Shown here piece after piece: positions 22,092-33,144 of a DNA stretch of 64,000 nt (the stretch's first letter is position 1; the number at the start of each line of letters is the position of its first letter). Source of the DNA: Moniliella sp. 'wahieum' (taxonomy: Eukaryota; Basidiomycota; Moniliellomycetes; Moniliellales; Moniliellaceae); the NCBI GenBank assembly GCA_003971905.1, contig RSEE01000009.1:1-64000 (forward strand). Direction: 5' to 3'. The position numbers and the translations under genes are program-made. The notes below the pieces were generated by a model. The model had not been told where the DNA came from and searched no databases. It saw nothing but the letters and a program-made list of their open reading frames with translations.

Positions 22092-23305
22092 CGTGGCCGA
22101 TCTCACTCCTATTTCCGGTTAAACTTTACCATGCTGATTTTGTGGCTCCGACCCGCTGGCTCCCGGACACGACGAACCTGATCGTCGACCCCTCTGTCCC
22201 TCTTGCCAGTGACGTCGCTGCCTGCCCCATCTGTCTCGAGAACCTCGAGCCCAGGCACCTTGTCGCCTCTTGTGCTTGCCACGGAGCGCAAGGTTGGTTC
22301 CCCCTAGCAACATTGGGTCATTAGTCTCCGCACTCTGTCGTTGAGCTGCCCCGTTGTGTATCTTGGGCAATCGCCTTTGCCTGCGTTTCCTTGTTCGCCC
22401 CCCTCAAGCCCTGCTGGACTTATCCAACTGGGCTTGGCTCGTTTCTAGCTTGCTCCATCCCCCTTCCCCATGCCTTTTTTTCTTCTCTTCCCTCTTTTCC
22501 AACTGCCGTGGCCTTTTTTTGCCCCCCTTATGTTTACTCTCTGTCTTCCTATATGTTTCCTGCCTGTCTCGTATTTGTATCAACTTGGGACCTCAGACTA
22601 AGATTCAGCCCTCAGGGTGCGTAGTAGCGTGGGCAGCGTCAAACACCATGACCAAGGCATCGATGCCGCGGCTTCTGGACACACACGGGAAGAGTTTAGG
22701 GTGAAGGAGGCTAGCCCCGGCCTCGTGGGACCTGCGAGTGAAGAATGTTAGGATGGGATGTGTGCCGCCCCCAGGTTAGGCAAAAGAAAACAGGCGTGGG
22801 CGGGAGCGGAAGCGAGGTGGAAGGGACCGCCTCTCATGTCACACACCACGCCTGTGACAGGTGACGCCACATGTCACACAAGAGGATGCTGGAGGGTGGG
22901 CTAGCTCCTGGTAGCTGTCGCTGGCGGCGCTAATAAGGCGCTTGAGAGAGCGTCGGGATGTCAGTGGTATGTGGTGGTGGTGCGGCGGCTGGCGTGGGCC
23001 AAACGCATTGTACATTCACTTGTTCACTTTTCACGTCACAAGCTTGACGAGTTGGTGGCTAGCTAGATTGACCTGTAGCGAGTGTGCGGTCGTGCTGGTG
23101 CTGGCTCGGAGTGCGGCGGATACTGACTGATAGGGATTGTGACATGTGACATGTGGCAAGCGGTCCCGTGTAAACAGGTTCCTAAGTACACCAAACGTTA
23201 AAATTTAAACCCGGTACGCATTTTTCAAAGCACCCGTCGTTTTCCTTTTCGCTCCCCCCCTGCCCCACCGTTACTAGTACCTGGATCTGAGACGGATGTG
23301 GTCGA

Positions 23306-23359
23306 TGAGGCCTGAGGCTCAGGCCTGAGGGTGCTGATTGCTTGCTGATTAATGATTGC
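23306..23359 (+). repeat. GGCC and TTAA heptad island
   Basis: Heptads begin at 23306 (GGCC), 23313 (GGCT), 23326 (GGGT), 23335 (TTGC), 23346 (TTAA) and 23353 (TTGC). Confidence 0.8.
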
Positions 23360-23500
23360 TGCCATAGTGAGTGGTTCCGTGGAGTGCACCTTCTCTGGGG
23401 TACCTCATCGAACGCAGCGACGAAGAGCCGAATGGCTGGGGGCTCCCCAGGCACCAAGCTGGGACAGTCGATGGACGCTCGATAGGCGCTGGGCACTAAT

Positions 23501-23528
23501 TGAAGCTTGAAGCTGGAAACTGGAAGGC
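23501..23528 (+). repeat. AGCT heptads decaying in register
   Basis: Two TGAAGCT units, then GGAAACT and GGAAGGC in the same 7-bp register, as if the TGA of later units had mutated. Confidence 0.75.
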
Positions 23529-23575
23529 TTGATAGGTACTAGGCACTGTTACATGCCCCTGGGTCACACTAGCAC

Positions 23576-23624
23576 TGAGGCTTGAAATGAAGCTTGAGGC
23601 CTGGGCGCTTGAACGTCTGAACGT
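23576..23624 (+). repeat. Mixed heptad island GGCT, AGCT, GGCC, ACGT
   Basis: Heptads at 23576 (GGCT), 23588 (AGCT), 23595 (GGCC), 23602 (TGGGCGC), 23610 and 23618 (both ACGT). Confidence 0.85.
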
Positions 23625-24213
23625 GCATAATGGAATCAAAGACCCAAGCCAGGGCCGCCACCGCCTCTTGGAGCTTGCCCCCCGCCCCGCCGTGTTCCTG
23701 GGCTGGCTTGGGACCCACATCACACAATGCTCCTGTGCTGGGGCCAGAGGCTGAACTTTGGGTATTGCGGCGGCCAATGCGCCAAGGGGCAGTGGCAACT
23801 GGGCCAGATAGCAACTGATGGTACTGCACAAGAGGCGCAGAGGGACACAGAGGCTCGTCAGTATATCACACGTCGGTATCAGCACTCTGTTTGATAGACG
23901 AGAGACTGAAGCCGAGGCTTGAGGCGTATCATTAATCATTCGTACCCTGGCGTACCGCTCGTACAGGGGACATCTGGGCCACCGCAGGCCACTGCCTGTG
24001 GCTGGCTGCTGGCTGCTGGCAGCCGCCGTGCGCACTGCCCCAGCGCTAGCCGTTGGCGCGCAGCCCGGCTGCGGCACAACATCGGCGGTAGGACCGCGCA
24101 ATGTGAGACAGGCGAACGACTTACTTGCTGCATCGTAGCACCCGCAGGAAGGTGGCACCTCCTCGCCTCCCGCCCCTCCTTCCGTCCTTCTTGTTCCCCC
24201 GCCACCACCTTCC

Positions 24214-26180
24214 ATGTCCTCCTCACCCACCGCTCCTACCATTGAGGAGCAGATCTACTGGGCGCGCATCCAGCGCGCGCAGGAGGCCGACGCTGCGCGT
24301 GCTGGCGTGCGCGGTGCTGGCGTGCGCGGTGCCGGCCCCGCGTTCCTGGATCCGGTGCTGGCAATGTGGCGCTGGATGCGGGGCCGCAAGGCGAAGGCTA
24401 CTACTACGTCGACAGCTTTGCCGGCCTTGGCCTCCCCGCTTTCCACTTCCGATCCTGCGGTTGACAAGTCCGAGAAGGGCGACGCGGGCGTGGACGTCAA
24501 GGCCGAGGGGAATGCGGCCGTTGTTCCGCTTCCCAGCCTGTCGGCAGGCGAGGCGGGGATTGGATCGGACGTCGAACTCAAAGTGGCGAGCGGGACGGTG
24601 GATCAGCTGGAAGGCCTGGACGTGCATACGCAGCTCAAACTTCGTAAGGCGGCCAGTCTGCGTACCAGTGGGCCTAGCATCATGTTGCTCCTATGGACGG
24701 ACCAGGTGGGACCGAATGTGGTGCCGTACGCCGAGGGCGCACTGGGTTACGTGCCGACCAACATTCTCTTTGTCGTGCTCAGTGCGGCGGCAGTGAGTGA
24801 TGTGTGGGGCGATTCTGATGCACGTGTTTTGCAGCTTGGACTCGGTTCGGTTCCCCGTGACTTCCTACCCGGACTTGGCACATCGCATCGCCGGTCGCTG
24901 GGTGCGCATCGTCATTGTCTTTTTGCAGCAAAGCCAGTTGATTTTGCTCATTGGCGGCGTAGCGTCGCTGACCAACGGTCAGGCACTGGAAAGTTTGCTC
25001 CAATCGCACAACAAGAGCATGTGCTTCACCCTCGCCGTGGCAGTATGGGCGATTGTGGGGATCGTGTTTGCCCAGGTACGCACCATTCGGGGCCTGGCTT
25101 CCCTCTCGCATATTGCCGTCTGGGTCAACATTGCCCTGGTGGTAATCACGCTGGTGGTGATGCAGCGCGATGGGCTCAACTGGCCAGCGATCAGTACCAA
25201 CCAAGGCCTCGGTTCGCCGCCCTACCCTCCCATCGAGACGTACGCCATCACGCCTGGATCCTTGGCCACCCGGGTGAACGGCGTGTTCAACATCATTTAC
25301 TGCTTTGGCGGCGCACTCATCTTTGTTGAGATTGCCAGCGAGATGACGGATCCGCGTCAGTTTTGGAAAGGCTTGGCGGGTGCGAGACGACATTGACGGC
25401 GCTCTACATTCTGTTTGCCAATGGGTCTACAGTTTGGCAGGACAGTACTCGCTCAGCCCCGCGTACGGCGGCATGGCCCCAGGCAAGGCACTCGATGCGG
25501 CCAATGTGCTTTACCTCCTGACCGGTATCCTCTACGCGGCCGTAGTGGGCAACGCTGTCCTCAAGGGCGTTTATAGTGAGGTTCGTTCTCTCCTCTCCGC
25601 CCTCCCCCTCCTCTCCCTTCCCTATCTTGCCTCCCCGCGTGTGCGTTTTTTTGACCTGCCGCGTTGCCTCGTATCAAAATGCAGGTGATCGAGGGCGTAT
25701 TTCGTGGTCCACCGCGCACGACGCCATATGGCATGATGCTCTGGGTTCCCTTTACGGTACTGATCTGGGGCGCATCGTATGCCGTTGCCTCGGCCATCCC
25801 GCAGGTGGGTACGGTCCAGGGCCTGGTCAGCGCGTTGGGCATCTTCAATTTCTCATTTACCTTGGCCCTGCTTTGCGCTGGTGCTCTACCTGTACCGCGA
25901 GCGCAAGGGCCTGGCGGGCCCCAGGACTACACGTTCCCGTTGGTCGGCCAAGTGCACCCGTGGGTGGTCAAGGGCTTCCTGTTGATTCTGACCTTGGCTT
26001 GTACGTTGATTGGCATGCTCCTAGCGCGTGTGGGGCAAGTACTGACGCGGTGTGTTGTTCTCGGCCCTAGGCGCCGCGACTTCTGTCCTGGGGATTTGGG
26101 CGGCGGTAGTGAGCATCAAAGAAGTCTTCTCGGTCGGCGGCGCCACGGGCACATCCTTTGGCTGCGCATCAACGATTTGA
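24214..26180 (+). CDS. Amino-acid transporter, AAAP family (fungal, Mtr/Avt-like)
   Basis: Second predicted amino-acid permease of the window. Start MSSSPTAPTIEEQIYWARIQ at 24214; a 140-residue cytoplasmic N-terminus precedes the membrane part. Membrane segments include GPSIMLLLWTDQVGPNVVPY, VIVFLQQSQLILLIGGVAS, MCFTLAVAVWAIVGIVFAQV, IAVWVNIALVVITLVVMQRD, NGVFNIIYCFGGALIFVEIA (the glycine-rich, conserved part), VLYLLTGILYAAVVGNAVLK and a final GAATSVLGIWAAVVSIKEVF. Introns proposed at about 24793-24833, 25581-25684 and 26030-26071; the protein ends at 26180. Frame changes near 24834, 25378 and 25880 lack splice sites. Substrate unknown. Confidence 0.85.
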
Positions 26181-26874
26181 GCCCAGACCCGCCCCAGGCA
26201 AGGTGCCCCTCGGCATGCATATGCCGGGACTAGACGGGAGGTACGGATGTGCGAGTTGATTTGTGTAAATGGATTACTACTTTCGTTTGGGACGTGTATA
26301 CCAGGAGTGCGTGCCAAGTGGTTGGCTATGCATTGATAGAACATGCGTCACAGAGCGAGAACGGTGCATTGGTCCAGGGTGCCAAAACTGTACCAGACGG
26401 CCGCCGGTTACGCGGATGCGAGCACACGCCCCATTCGGTCCTCGATCCTGGGGTGCTGCAGGCAAAGCGGCCTGATGCGGTGAGCATTCTCCGCTCTGCC
26501 TCCTCCCGTCGTCTCCACGGTGTCTCCCATCTGCCCGACACGGTTGCCAGTAACCGCTTCCACCTTCACCTGGCCAGGACCCGGCAGGACGTTGGGCGCC
26601 GAGGAAAGTAGTTGAGGTGACCGGTGAGGATCGCGCCGCTGCCAAATCAATGCGTCGACGCTTTCTAATGTTGCAGCGGAACTTGTCCTGCAGTGCAGAC
26701 TGCAGTCGGCGCGGCCCGGGGGCCACACCGCGGCACAGGGCGAGTAAAGCGCGGTGGCAGGAGGCCACTGATTTGAAATCAGCCCGTCTTCCCGCTCGTC
26801 CTGGCCAGTGGGTCGCTGGGGCGGGACGGTGGTGGCGCCTGGCGTGTCTGTCTTTCCACCACCGCCTGGCCACC
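26181..26874. other. Intergenic, upstream of qcr7
   Basis: No supported gene. A CCGG heptad at 26618-26624 is followed by TGAGGAT. Confidence 0.5.
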
Positions 26875-27564
26875 ATGTACACCAACCTCCGTCGTCTGAG
26901 CACCCTTGGTGACCTCATCAAGGCCAACCCTTGGGTTCACCGCAAGCTCCAGCCCTTGGCCCGCTGGTACGTCGACAAGATGGGCTACCGCAAGCTCGGG
27001 CTCAAGTTTGACGATCTGCTGATCGAGGAGAGCGAGGTGATGCAGAAGGTATGTTGGACCCTCTTCCACCCCAGCCATGTTGGCTCGCAGTTGTTGTCCA
27101 CCCCCGCGGGTTGCAGCACAGTGTACAGGCGTGCGAACAGAGCAGCTGGACTACCGGCGGCCTGGATCCCCCCCCCCCCTCCTGCCGGCCTGGATAGCGC
27201 GTTGCCTGCCGAATCTACCCGAAGGGATGTGTGGGGGGCATGGGGGCAACCCCAGGCCTGGCCCTATTGTGGAGATAGGACGCGGAAGCCAGGGTGTCTG
27301 GGAATCGGAAGCGGATGGGAACTAACCTTGTCTGTTACTCCTTTCGCGCAGGCCATTGCCCGTCTCTCGCCTCGTGAGCAGCAGGACCGCATCTGGCGCA
27401 TCCGTCGCGCGGTGCACCAGGACATGCTCCACCGCCCTCTTCCTAAGAGCGAGTGGACGAAGGCGGAAGAGGATGCGCGCTACCTGACGCCATTTGTCCA
27501 GCAGGTTGCTTCCGAGCTGGCGGAGCGTGCGGCATATGACAATGCCACCATCAAGAAGCCCTAA
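26875..27564 (+). CDS. QCR7: Cytochrome bc1 complex subunit 7
   Basis: Matrix-side 14 kDa subunit of respiratory complex III. Exons 26875-27048 and 27352-27564 give 128 residues, the usual length. Exon 1 encodes MYTNLRRLSTLGDLIKANPW through YRKLGLKFDDLLIEESEV; exon 2 starts AIARLSPREQQDRIWRIRRA and holds the conserved DMLHRPLPKSEWTKAEEDARY. The 303-nt intron is the longest in the window; it has a GTATGT donor, an ACTAAC branch site at 27321 and a GCAG acceptor. Both exons are intact. The gene reads toward tRNA-Arg. Confidence 0.95.
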   Translation: MYTNLRRLSTLGDLIKANPWVHRKLQPLARWYVDKMGYRKLGLKFDDLLIEESEVMQKVCWTLFHPSHVGSQLLSTPAGCSTVYRRANRAAGLPAAWIPPPPPAGLDSALPAESTRRDVWGAWGQPQAWPYCGDRTRKPGCLGIGSGWELTLSVTPFAQAIARLSPREQQDRIWRIRRAVHQDMLHRPLPKSEWTKAEEDARYLTPFVQQVASELAERAAYDNATIKKP

Positions 27565-27982
27565 TTAGTCTCGGGACTACGCATCTTGGCATTCATGATG
27601 GTCTACCCAAATTCATCCCTCTCCCACAGTCTGTTGGCTCGCTCGTTTGGGCACACTTGGGCCAAGGTGCGGCAGCAAGCTAGTTTGGCCAGGGTGCTCT
27701 TGATCTCTGTCCGTGGTGCGAGGATACTATCCACTCTTTGTGTGAGGTGACTTTCCAGGTACAGCACCTTGAGCCGAGCCCGTCTAACGCAGGCCACTGC
27801 CTTCCAATTGCAAATGCCCGACAGGAATCCCATGTTACTTACAGGCGAGGCCGCAATGATGGCGGTCAGGTTGATGCACTATGCGCATAGGAATCAGCAC
27901 GAGCATCAAGTGGATGTCAGTGCAAGCCAATTCGAGCACATTAGGTGTGTGGAAACATGTACGGATACCGCAAATGCCATAA
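27565..27982. other. Intergenic between qcr7 and tRNA-Arg
   Basis: No gene or repeat recognised. Confidence 0.5.
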
Positions 27983-28063
27983 GGACGGCTGGCGCAATGG
28001 TAGCGCGTCTGACTACGACTGGTTGTAATCAGGAGGTTGCAGGTTCGACCCCTGCGTCGTTCG
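27983..28063 (+). tRNA. tRNA-Arg (anticodon ACG) with 9-nt intron
   Basis: Acceptor arms GGACGGC and GTCGTTC pair (two G-T), D-stem GCGC/GCGC, anticodon stem TCTGA/TCAGG, T-stem GCAGG/CCTGC around TTCGACC, discriminator G. The sequence through the D-arm and GTCTGACTACG is that of eukaryotic tRNA-Arg(ACG). The loop is nine bases too long; placing the excess one base 3' of the anticodon gives an intron at 28019-28027. Nine bases is at the short end for nuclear tRNA introns. A T-run at about 28083-28091 can end transcription. Confidence 0.9.
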
Positions 28064-28557
28064 ACCCGACATATGGGCGTCCTATTTTTTTTCTGCTCAA
28101 TTGCTGTATCCACGACAGTTTCTGGTGCTGCTCTTTCTGGGCAGCCTGGGTGGTGGTTATGCCATCAAAGTGAGCACTGAGCGAATCGTCGGGACTTTTG
28201 TCCCATCTCGAGAGCGGTGGGTGGAGGCGCAGCGCCAGCAACACACCGACTGGCGACGCCAAAGCGGCGAAGGCAAAGCGGCCGCCGTTGGCATGTGCAT
28301 CAGGCAAACGGTAGCGGCTATTTGCCAGACTGGCATGGGTTGGAGATGCAGGCAGCAGGGCAGTGCCAGCGCCGAACGATGCAAGCCGAGGCCCACGCGG
28401 CGCGGGCCAGTGTGTGCGGCCAACTCGACGGGGCGGAATGGACGCCGACAGGAGGGCGGAACGCACGGGTGCAGAACAGCAGCGGACGTGCGTTTCGATC
28501 GGCCCAGGCAGCAAGCCCGCCCTGGACGGCCCGGCGGCGTTTTGCTGTGCGACGACC
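28064..28557. other. Intergenic, upstream of PAT1
   Basis: No supported gene; long open frames here are antisense or GC artefacts. Confidence 0.5.
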
Positions 28558-31500
28558 ATGTCGTTCTTTGGCTTCGACACGACCCTCCCGCGCGACCGGG
28601 CCGGGGGCCGCCCGGTGCCGCCCACGGCGAGCGTCCGCTCGCCAGCGACCGCACCTTCGACCCCACTGCCTCCGCCGCGCCCGACGACGACGACGACTTG
28701 GATGAGATCCGCGCCCACATGGGCAACAAGGAAGACATGGCCGTCTACACCTGGGGCGCAGAGGACTACGACGGTCTGGGTGACCAGCTGGATGAAGAGG
28801 GAGATGCCTTCAACGACGACACCTTTGGCGGTGGCGTGGTCGGTACGTGATGCCCACCCACCCTTGACCACCGCGTGCTAACCCCTCTCTTGCCAGGCAA
28901 CGACTTTGACTTTGGCAATCCGCCTAGTCTGGCCAAGCCCGCGCCTCTTCCCGCGTGGGGTGCCAAGCAGACCCCGTCCAAGCCGTCCAAGTTCTCCTCG
29001 GACTTGGCCGACTTTTTGACGGACAAGCCTCGCAGTTCGTCCCGCGGTGGTACGCCCCTTGCCACCAAGCCCGCCAAGTCGGTCGAGGAAATTGAGCGCG
29101 AGATGCGTGCCGCCTCCTTGTCCGCCACGGCACCGGCACCGGCTCCGGTTCCAGCTCCCGGTCCTGCGACGCACGCGCTCACGATGGAGGAGGTGGAGGC
29201 GCAGATGCGGCAACAGCGTGCTTCCGCCCCCCGCCCGGCCCTGGTCCGATCCCGGTACCCGGCGGTGGGGTGCCGCCGCCGGTATGTACGCTGCTCCGAT
29301 GCCCTCGATGCCGACGGCTCGGGTGCCTGCCCCCCTGCTTCCCGGCACGCCAGGTACTCCCTCGGGTGCGCCTGTCACGCCGGCTGCAGTGCCGGTTCAA
29401 GCCAATGCCGGGGTGCCCCTCCTGGCGCAGATTATGCAGCAGGAGGCGCAGATGCGGGACGAGCGCGCTCGATCCGCTCCAGCTGCCGCCCCGGCTCCCG
29501 CTACGCCCACGAGCCACCCTGCTGGGATGGCCCCTGTCCAGGGGCCTGTCCAGGGGGAGAGCCAAGCCATGCATTTTGCTCGTATGAAGGCGCTACTCGA
29601 CTCCATGCCGGCCACGGTCCAAGCGGCCATTCTGCGTCTCCCGCCTCCGATCCAGTTTGAGGAGTTGGAGTTTATCGCGATGACCTTCCCGCCGCTGGCA
29701 GCGCTTCGTACCACCGACCTATCCAACCCGGAAATGGCCTCGGCAGCACAGCACATGGAGGCTTCTGCCTTGCACGCGCTCCACCTGCATGCGCAGCCGA
29801 AGGTCATGGCGTGGATTGCGCAGCAATCCCGCGCCCAACGCGCCGAGGCCAAGCGGGCGGCCATGAGCAAGTACAATGGGTTGATGAGCAAATCGGACAA
29901 ACAGTTTATTACGCGGATTCAGGTGAGCCAGCTGGTCACCTCGGACCCCTACACGGACGACTTTTACGCTCACATTTACTTTACTCTGCGTGGCCGTAGT
30001 GGCATGAATGCGCCGCTGCTGCCTTCGACTGAAAGTGTCACCACATCGGTTGGGGAGCGGGAGCAAGGGGCGCTGGACCGGCGTGGACGCAAGCAACAGT
30101 CTCGCCTCTCTCGTCGCGAGACGGCCATTCTGCGCATGCAACAGCAAGTCGAGCGCATTGTTCGCAACCGGATCGAACGGTCGCAAAAGTCAGCGTCCGG
30201 GGCCGCGTTGGAAGGTGCGCTAGGCAAGCTGAGCGCCAGCTCAACGAAGGGCATGCGTCAAACCCTTTCCCTCCCCGACTCGGCACCAGCGGCCTCGGGT
30301 CCGACGGCGGCCGACTTGGCTGCTCACGCGGCTGTTCGCACGGCTCTGGCCAACGATGTGGGCCTGGGCGAGGGGACGGGAGTAACGAAGCGGGATCCGC
30401 TCACGCGGCGGGAAGCGTTGGCGATTATTGAAACGTTGTACGACACGGTGCTCGCCATTGAACAACTGCGTCGCGATGGCGCGACGGCCGCTACGGAGCC
30501 CACCCGCCCGAAGGAGAGGAACTGGTACCGAAAGCGCAGGAGGAACGACGGGAGGAGGAGCGTGTGGCCTTGACGTCCCAGCTGTGGAAGGAGCTGCGTG
30601 TGTGGACCACTGGACATCTCCAACCCCCACCCCTTTGTGTCGATTATGGACAGTCTCAAGGGCCAGCGGCTGGTGCCAAGGGCAATGCGGCTGTTGGGCA
30701 ATGACCAGCAGCTAACGACGATGACCATGATTGTCGCCTCGTTTGACCAGCTCAATGTGGTTCGGGAAGCACATGTGCTGGAGGAGGAGGGTGCTCCGGC
30801 TGGCTTGCGCGAATCGGTTTGGGAACAGACGGAAGCGTTTGCCAACACGATCATTCCGTTTATGCTGCACCTTGTGACGGTGCAACCGCTCAAGTACGTG
30901 GCGGGCATGCTGGCCATCTTCTCGAGCGCAACGATGTTGTCCGGGTCGCGCGCTCCCGCCCAGGTGTGCTGTTCTTTACCATTTCCTATCGCGGGCCGAG
31001 GCGTTGCGCCAGCTGGGTGCCAATGCGCCTCCCGACAGGCCGTGCGCCGTCCGGCAGGATGTGGCTTCCTGGGTGCATTACTTGGCCAGCTCTTCCACCG
31101 TATCTCGCAGCCGGGCGTGCTGCCGAGTCTGTTCCCCTCGACGCGCGCACGTGCGCTGCTGCCGTTTGGGCCGGGCTACTACATCTCGGGTGCGTTTGGC
31201 GCAGCGCCTCTGCCGGCGAGCGGGGCCGAGGGGGTGGAGAGGGGCCGGTACCGCAACATTGACCATGAAGACGAGCCGGTGTGGCGGTTCATGGCGGCGT
31301 TGGCGGTGGCGTGTACGATGGAGCAGCAGCAGGTGCTGGTGGCCGGGCTGCGGGAGAAGATTCTGGAGAACGTGGCGAGTGCCAAGGAGTGGGCGGTGCA
31401 ACGGCGGCGTGCGCTCCAGACGCTGCGCCCGACGGCGGACGTGGATGCGGAGCTGGCGGCGGTGGCGGCGTCGGGCCAGGACGGGCCGGAGGCGCGATCC

Positions 31501-31558
31501 GCAACGTCAACCTGCTGCTGCACGCGCTCAACTGGATGCGACGCAGATCACCATCTGA
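28558..31558 (+). CDS. PAT1: Decapping activator and translational repressor Pat1
   Basis: Scaffold of mRNA decay that links the Lsm1-7 ring, Dhh1 and Dcp2 in P-bodies. The start MSFFGFDTTLPRDR at 28558 is the conserved N-terminus. One clear intron at 28843-28896 (GTACGT, GCTAAC branch, CAG). The acidic N-terminus (DDDDDLDEIRAHMGNKEDMA) is followed by SVEEIEREMRAAS and ALTMEEVEAQMRQ, a Pro/Ala-rich middle, the SKSDKQFITRIQVSQLVTSD segment that opens the conserved core, and an alpha-helical C-terminal domain ending NVNLLLHALNLDATQITI. Length about 970 residues. Frame changes near 28630, 29240, 30540, 30965 and 31495 have no splice sites, so missing bases are likely. Confidence 0.9.
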
Positions 31559-31690
31559 GGGCGGGTGGGAATGCTACATTTATTCTTGGATGCGGTGGGG
31601 TGGGGGTGATGCTAATGCTAGTAGCAAGGGTGGAATAGCCAGCAATCGGCAGCGCCGCATCTCTGCACGTGCTCGCCGGCCAGGTCAGGT

Positions 31691-31729
31691 GACTGGCGAC
31701 TGGCGAACTGGCGACAGGCGACGCGGGGG
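31691..31729 (+). repeat. GACTGGC array
   Basis: Two exact 7-bp GACTGGC units followed by imperfect ones (GAACTGGC, GACAGGC, GACGCGG). Confidence 0.75.
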
Positions 31730-31853
31730 GCGGAAGCGGAAGCCCCCGCACCCCCATTCCGCGGCGCGGTCCCTTCCGCCTGGTCAGTGCGGCGACGGAA
31801 GGCGGCGAAAGTGGCCAGCTTTGCGCGGCTCGGCGGCGGGCGGCGCTGGCGCA

Positions 31854-31881
31854 TGACGCATGACGCATGACGCGTGACGCA
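31854..31881 (+). repeat. TGACGC-type heptads, four contiguous
   Basis: Tetramers in order are CGCA, CGCA, CGCG and CGCA, in exact 7-bp register. Confidence 0.85.
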
Positions 31882-32044
31882 GGGCAGCGCACCGCAGCCC
31901 CTGGCAGCCCATTGACCCCCCCTGATGTCAGCAGCGCAGCCGCCGAACCGCGCCCACCTGCTGCTCTGCCCGCCCACCGCCACGCTCCGCCCCCCCACCA
32001 CACCCCTTGCCCCTCCCCGCCCGTCCACACCCTTCTCCCCCACC

Positions 32045-32497
32045 ATGTCCTGGCAGTCGTACGTCGACACCAACCTGCTTGGCACCGGCAAGATCAGCCA
32101 GGCTGCCATCCTCGGCCTCAAGGGCGGCGTATGGGCCAGCTCGGCCGGCTTCAACCTCAGCACCGACGAGCAGAAGCAGCTGGTCGCCATGTTTGACAAC
32201 CCCGAGGCAGTCCAGGCCTCGGGCATCCACGCCGCCGGCAAGAAGTACTTCTGCCTCCGGGCGGACGACCGGTCGGTGTACGGCAAGCTGCAAGGCGATG
32301 GCCTGGTGTGCGTCAAGACCTCCCAGGCCGCGCTGATTGCCGTGTACCAGAGCCCTACCGTGCCCGGTGAAGCGTCCAAGGTGGTGGAAGGCTTGGGTAC
32401 GTTTTTACTGCCTCGCTTGTGCGTGGGTGCGTGAGAGATGCGCTGACACATTCGATACCTTTGACCAGCCGACTATCTCATCGGGGTAGGGTTCTAA
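32045..32497 (+). CDS. Profilin
   Basis: Actin-monomer and polyproline-binding protein that feeds ATP-actin to formins. Exons 32045-32396 and 32469-32497 encode 126 residues, the normal length. The start is MSWQSYVDTNLLGTGKISQA; WQ-Y-D at the N-terminus and the C-terminal ADYLIGVGF form the polyproline site, and KYFCLRADDRSVYGK, KTSQAALIAVY are typical. The intron of 72 nt splits a codon near the C-terminus (GTACGT donor, CAG acceptor), a common place for an intron in fungal profilins. Intact. Confidence 0.97.
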
Positions 32498-33144
32498 TCC
32501 GTCCACCTTTGCTTGGCGCTCGTTTCCATTGTACTGGGCCTGCGGGGAACCTTGCTTTTTGTTCCGTCGACCTGGCTCAGCCCCCTGGGCGAGATTGCGA
32601 GAGAGGCAAGGCAGGGATGGGCGGTATGCTGTCATGCTGTCCTCGTGTGGCCTTGTCCTTCTCTTCCAGCGCCTGTCGGTCTCTCTGTCTCTCCGCCCCC
32701 GATGTCCCATGTCCCCTGTCCCATGTCCCTTGGCGCATCTGTCTCGTGATATGGTATCGTTCTTACACTTGTTGGAATCGGTGTGGGGTGGGCTTGCCTG
32801 CCTGCCTCGACGTGTCAACCCGTAGCGGGTATAGCCTGTGCATGTGAGCAGGACAGCCCAGGGCGCTTCTTCAAGGGAAGCTTCATGGAGGCGAACGCAT
32901 GGGCCCGCTGCGCCTGGGAATGAAATATTGCACGCGCTGCCGCCCCTCCCGCGGGCAACGCTAGGGTTGCGTAGTTGGCTGCCGCCGATTTGTAATGGGC
33001 AGCAGGGCAGTGCTCCCGTGCGGGGGGGCGCTGCTCTGCGCGGCTCTGCTCGTCCCGCTTGACTTTGCTCGGCGCCGCCGCATTCTGGCTGCTGCTGCTC
33101 CTCCACCGTCGTCGTCGCTGTCGCTGTCGCTGTTGCCCGCCGCC
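32498..33144. other. Intergenic, upstream of complex I subunit
   Basis: No gene recognised. A short CCCATGTCC repeat lies near 32705-32730. Confidence 0.5.

Larger units (their letters stand above)
22092..24213. other. Intergenic with dense heptad islands
   Basis: No supported gene. A short RING-like CPICLENL reading at 22223-22280 is probably chance. Islands at 22855-22868, 23140-23153 (CATG twice), 23306-23359, 23501-23528, 23576-23624 and 23929-23942 (TTAA). Confidence 0.6.
31559..32044. other. Intergenic between PAT1 and profilin
   Basis: No gene seen. Two period-7 arrays: GACTGGC-like units at 31691-31729 and TGA-CGCN heptads at 31854-31881. Confidence 0.65.

Noticed and set aside
23496-24242. 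A 248-codon minus-strand frame upstream of the second transporter
   Set aside because: It covers heptad repeats and the transporter's promoter and start, with no domain.
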